Origin: an uncultured Bizionia sp. | GTDB taxonomy: Bacteria; Bacteroidota; Bacteroidia; Flavobacteriales; Flavobacteriaceae | NCBI GenBank assembly: GCA_947496215.1 | Contig: CANMCF010000019.1 | Coordinates: forward strand, 1 to 64,000 | Reading direction: 5' to 3' | DNA: 64,000 nucleotides | Part shown: piece by piece, positions 44,849 to 53,992 of the stretch | Layout: every line of letters begins with the position of its first letter | How positions within the stretch are numbered: the stretch's first letter is position 1 | Notes under the pieces: generated by a model | Told to the model about the DNA's origin: nothing | The model's database searches: none | Seen by the model: the letters and a program-made list of their open reading frames with translations, nothing else | Made by a program: the position numbers and the translations under genes

Positions 44849-46654
44849 ATGTCAGCCTGCAAGAAAGTGAAGAAATGGATTACGAAAAAGGTACAAATAC
44901 CTGTTGAAAAAGCGATTACCAAAGCCAAGAAACAATGCGAAGAGGTAAAGAAGAAAATAGAGGAGAAAGTTAAAAAGCCCATTGAAGATTGGATTTCCAA
45001 ACGAGAAAAGAAATGCAAGAAGAGAAAATGTAAAAAATGGTGCCTTTGCTGCAACAAATGGTTTTGTTGGATTGTCAATGTAGTTGTAAAAGTGATTACT
45101 TGGGTATTGGTAACTGTTATTAAATGGGTGACTTACTGGGTGTGTAAAATTGTTATGGTCGTGGTGGACATCATTGTGAAGATCATCATAAGATTGCTGA
45201 AATTCCTAGTCACTTTCATTGTATGCCTATTTACAGATCCACTGGAAGCACTCAAGGCCATATGGGAACTCTGGAAAGACATATTGGATATTATCGAAAC
45301 TGTTTTCGATTTCTTAAAAGGGTTGGTGTGTGATTTAATAGAATACATCAACGATTTCAAAAGGCTTACTTGTAGTTTGACGGAATCATTTGGATGGATA
45401 GGAAGGGTTTTGTTTGGGGTCGTTGATGGAGTTATGAATACTGTCAAACAAATAATTGGAACGATATGTAACTTCTTGGAAGGGGTAAAAGACACTCTAT
45501 TTGGTATTTTGAACCTGAATGGATGCAGGATAAGCGGAGGTTTGACAAACATTGGAGTGGCGATTGGTAGAATAGTACTTGTTAAATTGGGAGTTATAGG
45601 TTGGGTGTTGGTAAGTGGCATAGCCAACAATGTGCGCAAAAAGAAATTGAAAGATATCATAGATTCTGCACTTTCTGAAGCATTTGCAGGAGATGAAGAC
45701 AGAGTAGAGCGTATAAAGGACAAAATGAGATTTTACAGCTGTCCAATGGGATTACCAGTACAAATCGATGCTAGAAGAATGTGCATTAAGTCCGATCGCT
45801 ACCTACAAGCATTGCACGCCAATGGATTTATCAATCTCTATGCATTGGCTGGGCAAATAAATGGTTGCGCAGGAAAAAGGTGGGCAACGCAAACCGCTTC
45901 GGTGAATGGAGAAGTCGTTTATACTGGAACAGACATAAGAGTCTCTTATTTTGACATAAAGAGATTTATAGAAGAGGGGCCAGAATCGGTTCCAGAGTTT
46001 AGTGTATACCCAATAAAACTGGGTGCTTTCGAGAATGCATTGCGAGTTGCAAAGGAAAAGGCATACCAATTAGGGATGGAACTATGGTGGGATGAAATCA
46101 AAGATTACCCGATAAACTTGAGAACAGATGGAGAGTTTAGATATGTCCCCATGAATACGGATTTCCATGAAGAAGTATTTTCTGATTTCCCAAGAAACGG
46201 AACAGACGATCCGCTTTGTAAAGTACCTTCGTTGGCAATATTTCAATACCTTGATGATGATCCCTCTTTCGGGTTGACAAGTTGGTACAGACCACCAATT
46301 TACATACCTAGTTGTACCTGTTTGGAAGATAAATGTTGTGAACCATCCAGTTACGATGCAAATGGGGAATATGCCAGTAAGAGTGGCGTTTCATTTACGG
46401 ATAGGACTCCCAAGTATGTTTTTGAAACGGTATTGGTACATGAGCTAGGGCACTACTTTGGCCTTTGTCATTGCGGACACGATGGATTGGAATATATTAT
46501 GTATTCCCCAGCAAAATCCAAGAGAACCATTACAATAAACACTTTTTTGGAGTTCCTACTGCTCAGTGGAGGACCTTCATTTACCAACGATGATGCAAAA
46601 GAAACTTGGAAGTGGTTGACTCAAGTAGCACATAACACATGTTTATTCCCTTAA
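44849..46654 (+). CDS. Cysteine-rich hydrophobic protein with C-terminal zinc metalloprotease
   Basis: 601 residues, no classical signal peptide. Residues 1-55 are a lysine/glutamate-rich amphipathic region; 52-75 are a basic cysteine cluster (KKCKKRKCKKWCLCCNKWFC); 75-140 are almost wholly hydrophobic (WIVNVVVKVITWVLVTVIKW and onward). A helical middle with further hydrophobic stretches extends to ~290. The C-terminus has a metzincin zinc site HELGHYFGLCH from residue 531 and a Met-turn-like EYIMYSP. Two extra cysteines lie in CTCLEDKCCEP. Layout and the small membrane gene behind it suggest a contact-type toxin with an N-terminal trafficking domain. The family is not one I can name. Confidence 0.75.
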   Translation: MSACKKVKKWITKKVQIPVEKAITKAKKQCEEVKKKIEEKVKKPIEDWISKREKKCKKRKCKKWCLCCNKWFCWIVNVVVKVITWVLVTVIKWVTYWVCKIVMVVVDIIVKIIIRLLKFLVTFIVCLFTDPLEALKAIWELWKDILDIIETVFDFLKGLVCDLIEYINDFKRLTCSLTESFGWIGRVLFGVVDGVMNTVKQIIGTICNFLEGVKDTLFGILNLNGCRISGGLTNIGVAIGRIVLVKLGVIGWVLVSGIANNVRKKKLKDIIDSALSEAFAGDEDRVERIKDKMRFYSCPMGLPVQIDARRMCIKSDRYLQALHANGFINLYALAGQINGCAGKRWATQTASVNGEVVYTGTDIRVSYFDIKRFIEEGPESVPEFSVYPIKLGAFENALRVAKEKAYQLGMELWWDEIKDYPINLRTDGEFRYVPMNTDFHEEVFSDFPRNGTDDPLCKVPSLAIFQYLDDDPSFGLTSWYRPPIYIPSCTCLEDKCCEPSSYDANGEYASKSGVSFTDRTPKYVFETVLVHELGHYFGLCHCGHDGLEYIMYSPAKSKRTITINTFLEFLLLSGGPSFTNDDAKETWKWLTQVAHNTCLFP

Positions 46655-46667
46655 AAAAATATAAACT

Positions 46668-47048
46668 ATGGAACATTACATAATTGATGAATCGAGTAAG
46701 CTTTTTAAATTGATTTCTGGAAAGAAATTGGGAAATTATGATAAGATCATATTGGATATGGAGCAATTGGATAATGAAGAAAAGATGATTTATGAAAGGA
46801 AGTTGAATGCATTGCACAATGATTGTGGTTGTGAGTTGGGAGCATTGTGTTGTTTTATTTCCATATGTGCCTACCTTATTTTTAGTTTAATAGATTTAAA
46901 GATGAGTAATGGGGTTTTATTGAGAAATGGTATGATAATCTTCTTTGCATCTGCTTTGATTGGTAAGATTGTTGGTATGGTCATTGCGAAAATGAAATTT
47001 AAAAAAACAATTAGGTCGTTAATGGCAAAACAGGGAGAAGTAGCTTGA
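46668..47048 (+). CDS. Small membrane protein, candidate immunity to the metalloprotease
   Basis: 126 residues. A charged, probably cytosolic N-terminal half (IIDESSKLFKLISGKKLGNY, DKIILDMEQLDNEEKMIY) is followed by two membrane helices (LGALCCFISICAYLIFSLIDL and NGMIIFFASALIGKIVGMVI) with a DCGCELGALCC cysteine cluster at the first. It starts 13 bases after the metalloprotease stop. A small integral membrane protein in that position is the usual place for an immunity protein, but no direct evidence exists. Not recognised as a family. Confidence 0.65.
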   Translation: MEHYIIDESSKLFKLISGKKLGNYDKIILDMEQLDNEEKMIYERKLNALHNDCGCELGALCCFISICAYLIFSLIDLKMSNGVLLRNGMIIFFASALIGKIVGMVIAKMKFKKTIRSLMAKQGEVA

Positions 47049-47169
47049 ATAAAGAGATTAAATAGTGAGGACAAAAAGTCTACAGAGTGTTTTTTTTCGT
47101 ATATATAGTAAGTAATTGCATTGAATTTAGACTATATTTAAAACTAAATAAACTAAAACATACTTAATA

Positions 47170-47841
47170 ATGAACTCACTTTGGTTTTTTGAAGATGTAA
47201 ATCTTTTCAAAATCTTGTGCCCCCACAAGTTTAAGAGATATAAGAATGCTCATGAATTTGATGCATACAAGAAGAAGGATTACATCTATTTTGAAGAAGA
47301 CTCTTCAAATAAGATTTTTCTTATAGAAAAAGGAAAGGTTAAAATAGGTTATTATAGTGAAGACGGCGAAGAAATTGTAAAGGCGATTTTATGTCGTGGT
47401 CAGCTATTTGGTGAAAAAGCAATATTGGGGGAGGCTAAACGTGATGAATTTGCGCAATCCTTGGACAATACAACCTCAATTTGTCCAATAGGAGTAAGTA
47501 CGATGCACGATTTGATGAGGGAAAATCAAACCTTTAGCTTTAAAGTCTATAAGTTTATTGGATTCAAATTTAAAAAGCTCGAAAGAAGGTTGCAACTCCT
47601 AATGTTCAAAGACACAAAAACACGATTGATAGAATTCCTTGGAGAGCTTTGTACTGAGTATGGCTACGACTGTGAAGAAACAGGAGATCATATTATTCAT
47701 CATCCTTACACGCAAAGTGATATAGCGTCTTTAATAGGGACTTCCAGACCTACCATAAATATTCTTTTAAACGAATTGAAAGAGGAAAACTACCTGGATT
47801 TTAACAGAAAAGAAATAAGAATTCTAAAAAAAACTGCGTAA
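47170..47841 (+). CDS. Crp/Fnr-family transcriptional regulator
   Basis: 223 residues. The cyclic-nucleotide-binding-like beta roll covers ~30-130 (IFLIEKGKVKIGYYSEDGEE, GQLFGEKAILGEA) and a winged HTH covers 150-220 (YTQSDIASLIGTSRPTINILLNELKEE). FNR-type iron-sulfur cysteines are not arranged in the usual cluster. It lies 121 bases behind the candidate immunity gene and before a lipoprotein gene, and may regulate either side. Confidence 0.9.
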   Translation: MNSLWFFEDVNLFKILCPHKFKRYKNAHEFDAYKKKDYIYFEEDSSNKIFLIEKGKVKIGYYSEDGEEIVKAILCRGQLFGEKAILGEAKRDEFAQSLDNTTSICPIGVSTMHDLMRENQTFSFKVYKFIGFKFKKLERRLQLLMFKDTKTRLIEFLGELCTEYGYDCEETGDHIIHHPYTQSDIASLIGTSRPTINILLNELKEENYLDFNRKEIRILKKTA

Positions 47842-47920
47842 TGTTAGCTAGCTAACATTTTATAAATGGTCTTAGCTTTAGTTTTGTTCGTATATAATTG
47901 TGAACTTAAAAAAAACAGCG

Positions 47921-48817
47921 ATGATTAAAAAAATGATCTTAGGAGTTTTGGCATTAGGAACTTTTGCCACTTCTTGTAGCAATGACGACGATGCTTCGAC
48001 ACCACAACCAACAACATCCCCATTAACGGTTAACTTTTCAGGCTTGGAAGCCTTGGGGGATGATTATGTTTACGAAGGATGGATAATAGTAAATGGATCT
48101 CCTGTCTCAACAGGACGATTTACATCTGTTACCTTTCCTCAAACATTTCAAGTTGGGACAGAGCAATTGGCGGCAGCTACAAAATTTGTATTATCCATAG
48201 AACCTGAGGTAGATACAGATCCAGGACCGGCAGCAACAAAGGTGTTGGCTGGAGATTTTTCCGGTAGTTCTGCAAATGTATGGGCAGCACCAGTAACAAC
48301 AGATGCCAATGATTTCTTGTCATCTACAGGTAAATTCTTTTTGAGAACTCCAACTGATGAGGCACCAGGATCTGGAAACAATATGAATGATGAATATGGT
48401 ATTTGGTTCGGTACTCCAGGAATGCCACCGACGGCAGGATTGGATCTACCAACTTTGGCAGCAGGATGGAAATATGAAGGATGGGTGGTTGTAGATGGCG
48501 TTGGGCCAATTTCTACTGGGACATTCACTGGATTTACCGAGGTAGACGATTCCAACGATTTCAGTGGTACGGAAAACAATGCAGGACCACCAATTCCAGG
48601 AGAGGACTTTTTCTTGGATGCGCCAACTGGATTTACTTTTCCTTTGGATGTTAGGGGACGTGCTGTAGTGATTTCCATTGAGCCGGATCCAGATAATTCC
48701 ACAGCTCCATTTGCCATGAAGCCGTTAACAGGAACAGCAGGAAACGATACAGCTCCTACGACTCACGACTTAGCTCTTAACTTGACTACTTTACCTACAG
48801 GTTCGGTATCCAGATAA
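47921..48817 (+). CDS. Lipoprotein with two anti-sigma/RskA-like repeats
   Basis: The start is set at ATG 47921, giving a signal peptide ILGVLALGTFATSC and the tether SNDDD. The 298-residue protein has two internal copies of one unit: YEGWIIVNGSPVSTGRF (about 50-66) and YEGWVVVDGVGPISTGTF (about 195-210), each followed by a beta domain that includes VLSIEPEVD or VISIEPDPD. This tandem pattern recalls the extracellular part of RskA-type proteins. It is probably surface exposed or periplasmic. Function unknown. Confidence 0.75.
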   Translation: MIKKMILGVLALGTFATSCSNDDDASTPQPTTSPLTVNFSGLEALGDDYVYEGWIIVNGSPVSTGRFTSVTFPQTFQVGTEQLAAATKFVLSIEPEVDTDPGPAATKVLAGDFSGSSANVWAAPVTTDANDFLSSTGKFFLRTPTDEAPGSGNNMNDEYGIWFGTPGMPPTAGLDLPTLAAGWKYEGWVVVDGVGPISTGTFTGFTEVDDSNDFSGTENNAGPPIPGEDFFLDAPTGFTFPLDVRGRAVVISIEPDPDNSTAPFAMKPLTGTAGNDTAPTTHDLALNLTTLPTGSVSR

Positions 48818-48840
48818 AATATTGTTTTTTATTAGATTTT

Positions 48841-48876
48841 CGAAGCGTTATTCATACTTTTATGGATAGCGCTTCG
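48841..48876 (+). terminator. Hairpin between the lipoprotein and tlpA-like genes
   Basis: Stem CGAAGCGTTAT with ATAGCGCTTCG (one G-T wobble) and a 14-base loop, 23 bases past the lipoprotein stop. A TAGTTTTG box (TAnnTTTG) at 48878-48885 follows directly, so terminator and next promoter adjoin. Confidence 0.6.
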
Positions 48877-48891
48877 TTAGTTTTGCATATT

Positions 48892-49455
48892 ATGGAAAAA
48901 AAGAAAATAAGTTTAAAAAACACATTGTTTTTAATTGTTGTCTTGTTATTGGTAGTTCCACAAACAAGATTGCCTATTCAAGTGCTGTTGCATAAGGGGT
49001 TGGCTTTATTTGGCCCGAGCATCGAAAATGTTAATGACGTTGAGCAAATAAGCAGTTATGATTGGAAGCTACAAGATGCTAAAGGGAATGTCATCAATTT
49101 CGAAGCTTCGAAACATAGAGTTACCTTGGTTAACCTTTGGGCAACATGGTGTCCGCCTTGCATAGCAGAAATGCCTTCGATGGAAGCATTGTATGGAGAT
49201 TACAAGGATAAGATGGATTTTGTTTTCGTATCCAATGAAGATAGAGAGGTCATTTCAAAGTTTTTAAAGCGTGAAGAGTATACATTCCAAGTGTATTCTT
49301 CAATAAGCAAGGCTCCTGAGACATTCAATGTGCAAAGTATTCCAAGAACCTTTTTAATAGATAGAAATGGCAATGTGATAATAGACAAGTCTGGAGCAGC
49401 AAATTGGAATGCTAAAACCGTTCGAGCGACTATAGATGAACTTTTGATATTATAG
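48892..49455 (+). CDS. TlpA-family thiol-disulfide oxidoreductase
   Basis: I set the start at ATG 48892, because the earlier in-frame ATG at 48862 lies within the hairpin and before a TAGTTTTG box. The 187-residue protein has an N-terminal membrane anchor (NTLFLIVVLLLVVPQ) and a thioredoxin domain with WATWCPPC, VSNEDREVI, SIPRTFLIDRNG. It would work as a membrane-tethered reductant or oxidant in the periplasm. Confidence 0.92.
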   Translation: MEKKKISLKNTLFLIVVLLLVVPQTRLPIQVLLHKGLALFGPSIENVNDVEQISSYDWKLQDAKGNVINFEASKHRVTLVNLWATWCPPCIAEMPSMEALYGDYKDKMDFVFVSNEDREVISKFLKREEYTFQVYSSISKAPETFNVQSIPRTFLIDRNGNVIIDKSGAANWNAKTVRATIDELLIL

Positions 49456-49635
49456 AGATGGATAAGATGAAACATTAAAGAAGTTGATCAAGAGAATGAC
49501 TAGAATTGATTAACACTTCTTAAATGAGATGAAATTCAAATAGAATCAAATAATTTCATTGAATTGAGAATAATGATTTTTAATCTTATTTAACTATTGA
49601 TTGAATGATAGAAGGTTAACTGTGTTTATGATTTC

Positions 49636-49659
49636 TTCTCTTCTCTTCTCTTCTCTTCT
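49636..49659 (+). repeat. Pentanucleotide microsatellite (TTCTC)4 plus TTCT
   Basis: Nearly five uninterrupted TTCTC units upstream of the GlsB gene, within the 49456-49783 gap. No gene is seen in the gap. Repeat-number change could alter the promoter region; its distance from the ATG at 49784 is about 125 bases. Confidence 0.8.
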
Positions 49660-49783
49660 GTTTGTTTTTTTGCTTGCTTGTTGGAAGTTTTATATTGGTT
49701 TAAAGTTAATTGATGTCTGTTTTTGAAGGGTTTTACTGTAAAAAATGTTAAATTGATGGTGAATTAATAAAATAAATCTAAAA

Positions 49784-50032
49784 ATGGAACTAATTGTAAC
49801 ACTTGTTATTGGAGCCATAGCTGGCTGGTTGGGTAGCATAATCTATAAAGGTAGCGGGCTAGGCATTATTGGAAACATCATAGTTGGAATAGTTGGCAGT
49901 TTTGTCGGCTCTTGGTTGTTGGGGAAATTAGGAGTTAGTATAGGATCGGGATGGATTGGAGCAATACTTACCGGTGCCATTGGAGCCATAGTGATCTTGT
50001 TTTTGCTCAATTTGATTTTTAAGAAACGGTAA
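49784..50032 (+). CDS. GlsB/YeaQ/YmgE-family stress membrane protein
   Basis: 82 residues with three glycine-rich hydrophobic helices: LIVTLVIGAIAGWLGSIIYK, GIIGNIIVGIVGSFVGSWLL and GWIGAILTGAIGAIVILFLL. This is the pattern of the transglycosylase-associated (GlsB) family, small inner-membrane proteins linked to stress. The reaction, if any, is unknown. Monocistronic, opposite in direction to the carotenoid operon whose last gene ends 40 bases away (convergent). Confidence 0.9.
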   Translation: MELIVTLVIGAIAGWLGSIIYKGSGLGIIGNIIVGIVGSFVGSWLLGKLGVSIGSGWIGAILTGAIGAIVILFLLNLIFKKR

Positions 50033-50071
50033 ACTCGTACTTGTAAATTAAATTGATGACCTAAGTTTACT

Positions 50072-51217
50072 TTATAGTGTCTTGAAAAAGGCTTTTATAA
50101 AAGCATAGGAAAAAAGGGAGTACATTATTTTAAGTTCTTCCCACAGATTGGATTCCTCGTCCAAAAAACGAAACATGGTTTCAATAGAGTTTTTTGTATA
50201 GAATTGTTCGAATATCCATTCCCCTTTGGAGTTTTCGTCGTGCAAGACCTTCAGGAAAACCTTGTCGTAGAACTTAAATCTATTGTTTGTCAGTCCATTG
50301 GATGGTTTTTTTTTGTATTTTAGGTTGTCAATTATCTTGGATGTTTTTTTCTCGGTATGTTTAAAGGAATAACCCGTGGAGCCTTTTACCCATCCTCCAG
50401 CAGTGCCGATCTTGGTTACTTGCTCAGAGGAATACTTCTCAAAAGGAAAACTAGTCATGGGAATGTTTCCTTTTTCTATTTCGGTAATTTCATAGTTGTC
50501 GATATTCAGAATATCTGAGACATATTGTCTCAAGTAGGAGTCATACACTTTGCTTGCAACTGTATTAGCCGTAAAATAAGTAAATTCCACCAAGGCTTTG
50601 TTTTTGGAAAGAGGCAAAACATAGGTGAAGGTGGTTTGCTTTCCATCTTTAAGCCTGTAATCCATCATCGTAAAAGTATCAGGATCAAAAATATTCATTT
50701 CCGTATCTATGATCCAGCCCTTGAAATGTTGTATGATCTTCGTGTATTTGGGATTGTCGTTGGAAAAATCATTGTCTATTCTACTATCGAAAACGTGAGA
50801 GGCTTCATAGGTGATTGTGGGAGTAGAAACCTTGACAACATCTAATTTTTCTACCGATATGACATTATCTATGATAAAATGGATGCTCTTGTTCTTCGAC
50901 AATATGGATTTGGCTTCATGATAAAAATCTATCGCTCTTACCATTTTATATGTGTAGGGGAACAATTTTAAAACCAAATGTTTTTTTGAAGAGTGGAAAT
51001 GGGCGTTTCCCCACTCCTTACAAACCAAGGAGTCCCATTGTCCCTTTCCTTTTTCCCAGAAGCACCAGGTTTTGTCATTTGTCTTTTTTGAAACCTTGTC
51101 TATTAAGGCTATCTGTTTGTCTTTGAAGAAGGCATCTTTGGATAAAGCAAGAGCCAATTGTAGTCCAGCCAAACCATTTCCTATGATAATGTAATCGAAA
51201 TGTATCTTATTGCTCAT
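50072..51217 (-). CDS. crtY: Lycopene beta-cyclase
   Basis: 381 residues with an N-terminal dinucleotide-binding fold (YIIIGNGLAGLQLALAL) and CrtY hallmarks DKTWCFW, FDSRI, FTYVLPLSKNKALVE and the G-x-P-M-T-S-F segment (KGNIPMTSFP). It closes both ends of lycopene to beta-carotene rings. It is the last gene of the five-gene minus-strand operon, 17 bases after crtZ. Confidence 0.93.
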   Translation of the reverse strand: MSNKIHFDYIIIGNGLAGLQLALALSKDAFFKDKQIALIDKVSKKTNDKTWCFWEKGKGQWDSLVCKEWGNAHFHSSKKHLVLKLFPYTYKMVRAIDFYHEAKSILSKNKSIHFIIDNVISVEKLDVVKVSTPTITYEASHVFDSRIDNDFSNDNPKYTKIIQHFKGWIIDTEMNIFDPDTFTMMDYRLKDGKQTTFTYVLPLSKNKALVEFTYFTANTVASKVYDSYLRQYVSDILNIDNYEITEIEKGNIPMTSFPFEKYSSEQVTKIGTAGGWVKGSTGYSFKHTEKKTSKIIDNLKYKKKPSNGLTNNRFKFYDKVFLKVLHDENSKGEWIFEQFYTKNSIETMFRFLDEESNLWEELKIMYSLFSYAFIKAFFKTL

Positions 51218-51234
51218 TTTTATGGAAGCAGAGA

Positions 51235-51684
51235 TTATCGTTTAAAATACTTAAAAGGTACGATTAGCATACCAAAGCACTCTCCATCTTCTTTACCTAG
51301 GTGTTTATGGTGCATTTTATGGGCACGTCTAACTCCTTTGGCATACCAATTGTTTGCATTGCGAAATATCTTGAATCTTTGGTGTATGAAAATGTCATGA
51401 ACAATGAAATATGCAGCACCATATGCCATGATGCCTAGTCCAATGGGTAAGCAATACCAGATGTTCTCATACCTCCATAGGTAAAAGCAAGTCATACTTA
51501 CGATGGCATAAAAAATAAAAAAGGCATCGTTACGCTCAAACCAACTCCCATGATCCTTTTTATGGTGGTCTTTGTGTAACGACCATAGAAAACCATGCAT
51601 TATGTATTTATGAGTAAACCAAGCATTAAATTCCATAATGCAAAAAGTAGCAAAGAAAATTAAGGTGCAGTATAGTGTTTGCAT
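51235..51684 (-). CDS. crtZ: Beta-carotene 3-hydroxylase
   Basis: 149 residues, membrane-bound fatty-acid-hydroxylase fold with the full set of histidine boxes: HKYIMH, HKDHH, HDIFIH and HKMHH. It hydroxylates beta-carotene to zeaxanthin, so zeaxanthin is the expected product of the operon. The start shares one base with the crtB stop (TAATG). Confidence 0.95.
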   Translation of the reverse strand: MQTLYCTLIFFATFCIMEFNAWFTHKYIMHGFLWSLHKDHHKKDHGSWFERNDAFFIFYAIVSMTCFYLWRYENIWYCLPIGLGIMAYGAAYFIVHDIFIHQRFKIFRNANNWYAKGVRRAHKMHHKHLGKEDGECFGMLIVPFKYFKR

Positions 51685-52523
51685 TATATTAAATTGAGTT
51701 GATATTTTACATAGCTTCTGGTCAAGAGCTCTATTTTTTTATAGTTTGGCACTCGTATTCGGGCATTTTTTATTTCCAAGGCAGGAGTCTTCTTTAGTTT
51801 TTTTAGTAACTGATTGTAATATCTATAAGCTATGAAAACACCAAATTTGGCTTCTATTGGTAATAGTTTTATACCTTTTAACCCTTTTTCGAAATCTTGC
51901 TCTATGTCATTGATGACGCGTAGTTTTGAAGATTCATCCAAATTGTCTAGGTCAGTATTTGGGAAATATGTGCGTTCCAAGTCATCGTGATCCGCTTTTA
52001 AATCCCTTAGGAAATTTACCTTTTGGAATGCCGAACCTAATGACATGGCAGTATCCTTTAGATTATCGTACTTGTTTTCATCACCTTTTACAAACACTTT
52101 CAAACACATCAAACCAACGACATCTGCAGATCCATAGATGTATTCTTTATATTCCTCTTCTGTCAGGTATTTCCTTTTTGATAGGTCCAACCGCATGCTT
52201 TTCATGAAAGAATCGACCATATGCTTCTCTATGTTGTTCTTGTGGTAGGTATGTTGGAAGGCATTCAATATGGGATTTAGACTTATTTTGTCTTTTAAGG
52301 CTCTTTCTAGATCAATTTCGAAATTTTCAAACAATTCTGTCTTGTTGTAATCGTGAAAACTATCTACTATTTCGTCAGCAAAACGTACAAAGCCATAGAT
52401 GTTGTATATGTCTTGACGTATACAGCTTGATAGCATTTTTGTGGCCATGGAGAATGATGTGCTGTAAGATTTAGTTACTATTTTACTGCAATCATAGGAC
52501 ACTGTATCAAATAGGGTCTTCAT
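51684..52523 (-). CDS. crtB: Phytoene synthase
   Basis: 279 residues of the trans-isoprenyl diphosphate synthase fold. Both aspartate-rich substrate motifs are present: DEIVDSFHD (about 50-58) and DLKADHDDLERTYFPN. It condenses two GGPP molecules to phytoene. It overlaps crtI by four bases and crtZ by one. Confidence 0.95.
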   Translation of the reverse strand: MKTLFDTVSYDCSKIVTKSYSTSFSMATKMLSSCIRQDIYNIYGFVRFADEIVDSFHDYNKTELFENFEIDLERALKDKISLNPILNAFQHTYHKNNIEKHMVDSFMKSMRLDLSKRKYLTEEEYKEYIYGSADVVGLMCLKVFVKGDENKYDNLKDTAMSLGSAFQKVNFLRDLKADHDDLERTYFPNTDLDNLDESSKLRVINDIEQDFEKGLKGIKLLPIEAKFGVFIAYRYYNQLLKKLKKTPALEIKNARIRVPNYKKIELLTRSYVKYQLNLI

Positions 52524-53992
52524 AGGTTACTGTTATGTTTTTTTATTAATTCTGCTACTAATTTGCCTGATATCAATGAAGGGGGCACACCAGGTCCTGG
52601 TACTGTTAATTGTCCAGTGAAATATAGATTATCTACTTTTCCGCTTTTCAATTTTGGTCTTAAAAAGGCCGTTTGCAACAAGGTGTTTGCCATTCCGTAG
52701 GCATTTCCTTTGTATGAGTTGTAATCTTCTATGAAATCGTTTATGCAAAAGGACTCTTTAAAGATAATGGATTTCCTGACGCTTTGAGAAGTTAAAGTTT
52801 CAAATCTTGAAATAATTTCATCAAAATATTGTAATCTAAGTGTTTCGGTATCTTCAATGCCAGGAGCCAATGGAATCAAGAATATGCCAGCTTCTTTTCC
52901 CTCAGGAGCCGATTCATCATCCGTTATGCTAGGGAAACTAGCATAGAACAATGGTGCTTCTGGCCACTTGGGGTTATCGTAGATCTCTTTGGCATGGGCT
53001 TCGAAATCAACATCGAAAAACAAGGTGTGATGATTTACGTTTTTTAACTTCTTGTCGAAACCGACATAAAAGAGTAGAGAAGAGGGAGCAAAGGTCTTTT
53101 TGGACCAATAGGACTCAGAATATTGTCTGTGCTTTGCTTCAAGTAACGTCTCACTATGATGGTAATCGGCTCCGCTTAGTACAATATCGCAGATGCATCT
53201 CTTTCCATTGATGAAAATACCAGTTGCTTTATTATTTGAATCTACTTCTATTTTTTCGATTGCTGAATTTGTCTCAATGGCAACTCCAAGAGACTTTGCC
53301 AATGCTTCCATTGCCAATATGACTTGATACATCCCTTTTTTGGGATGAAATGTGCCTATGCCAAAATCGGCATAGTTCATAAAGCTATAAAATGAAGGAG
53401 TATTGCTAGGTTTTGCACCTAGGAACAATACTGGGAATTCCAATATTTGAGCCAAACGATCGTTTTTGAACTCTCTTCTGACGTCTTTTTTTATGGTACT
53501 GAAAAATTGCCCAATCTTTTTTATGGTTACTGGTGTCACTAATTCCAAGGGAGAGACTCCGGGTCTGTATACCAGGTCCTTAATGGCGACATTGTAATTG
53601 TCTTGAGCGTTGTCTATGAATTTTTTTAGTTTTTTTGAACTTCCGGTTTCTTCTTTTTCGAAAGTACTATAAATCTTTTCTAGGGTATCTTCAATTGTTA
53701 TATAGTCGTCTTTGGCAAAATAAACGCTATATGCCGGGTTCAATTTTTTCAAAGTGTAATAATCCGAAGGCTTTTTGTTGAAATCAGCAAAGAAACGCTC
53801 GAATACGTCTGGCATCCAATACCAAGTAGGGCCTATGTCGAAAGTGAAACCGTCTCTTTTCAATTGTCTGGCTCTTCCTCCAATGCTACTGTTCTTTTCG
53901 TAGATTGTAACTTCGAATCCTGCTTTTGCCAAATAACAAGATGCAGATAATGCCGAAAATCCCGACCCTATTATTGCTATTTTTTTATTCAT
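52520..53992 (-). CDS. crtI: Phytoene desaturase
   Basis: 490 residues. The N-terminal FAD motif is IIGSGFSALSASCYLAKAGF with EKNSSIGGRARQL, followed by FDIGPTWYWMPDVFERFFAD, and the C-terminus has YFTGQLTVPGPGVPPSLISG. It desaturates phytoene to lycopene. It overlaps the regulator gene by four bases and crtB by four, so all five genes are one unit. Confidence 0.96.
   Translation of the reverse strand: MNKKIAIIGSGFSALSASCYLAKAGFEVTIYEKNSSIGGRARQLKRDGFTFDIGPTWYWMPDVFERFFADFNKKPSDYYTLKKLNPAYSVYFAKDDYITIEDTLEKIYSTFEKEETGSSKKLKKFIDNAQDNYNVAIKDLVYRPGVSPLELVTPVTIKKIGQFFSTIKKDVRREFKNDRLAQILEFPVLFLGAKPSNTPSFYSFMNYADFGIGTFHPKKGMYQVILAMEALAKSLGVAIETNSAIEKIEVDSNNKATGIFINGKRCICDIVLSGADYHHSETLLEAKHRQYSESYWSKKTFAPSSLLFYVGFDKKLKNVNHHTLFFDVDFEAHAKEIYDNPKWPEAPLFYASFPSITDDESAPEGKEAGIFLIPLAPGIEDTETLRLQYFDEIISRFETLTSQSVRKSIIFKESFCINDFIEDYNSYKGNAYGMANTLLQTAFLRPKLKSGKVDNLYFTGQLTVPGPGVPPSLISGKLVAELIKKHNSNL

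Noticed and set aside
48148..48717. Minus-strand frame of 189 residues opposite the duplicated lipoprotein
   Set aside because: Antisense shadow caused by codon use in a low-stop region; no motifs.
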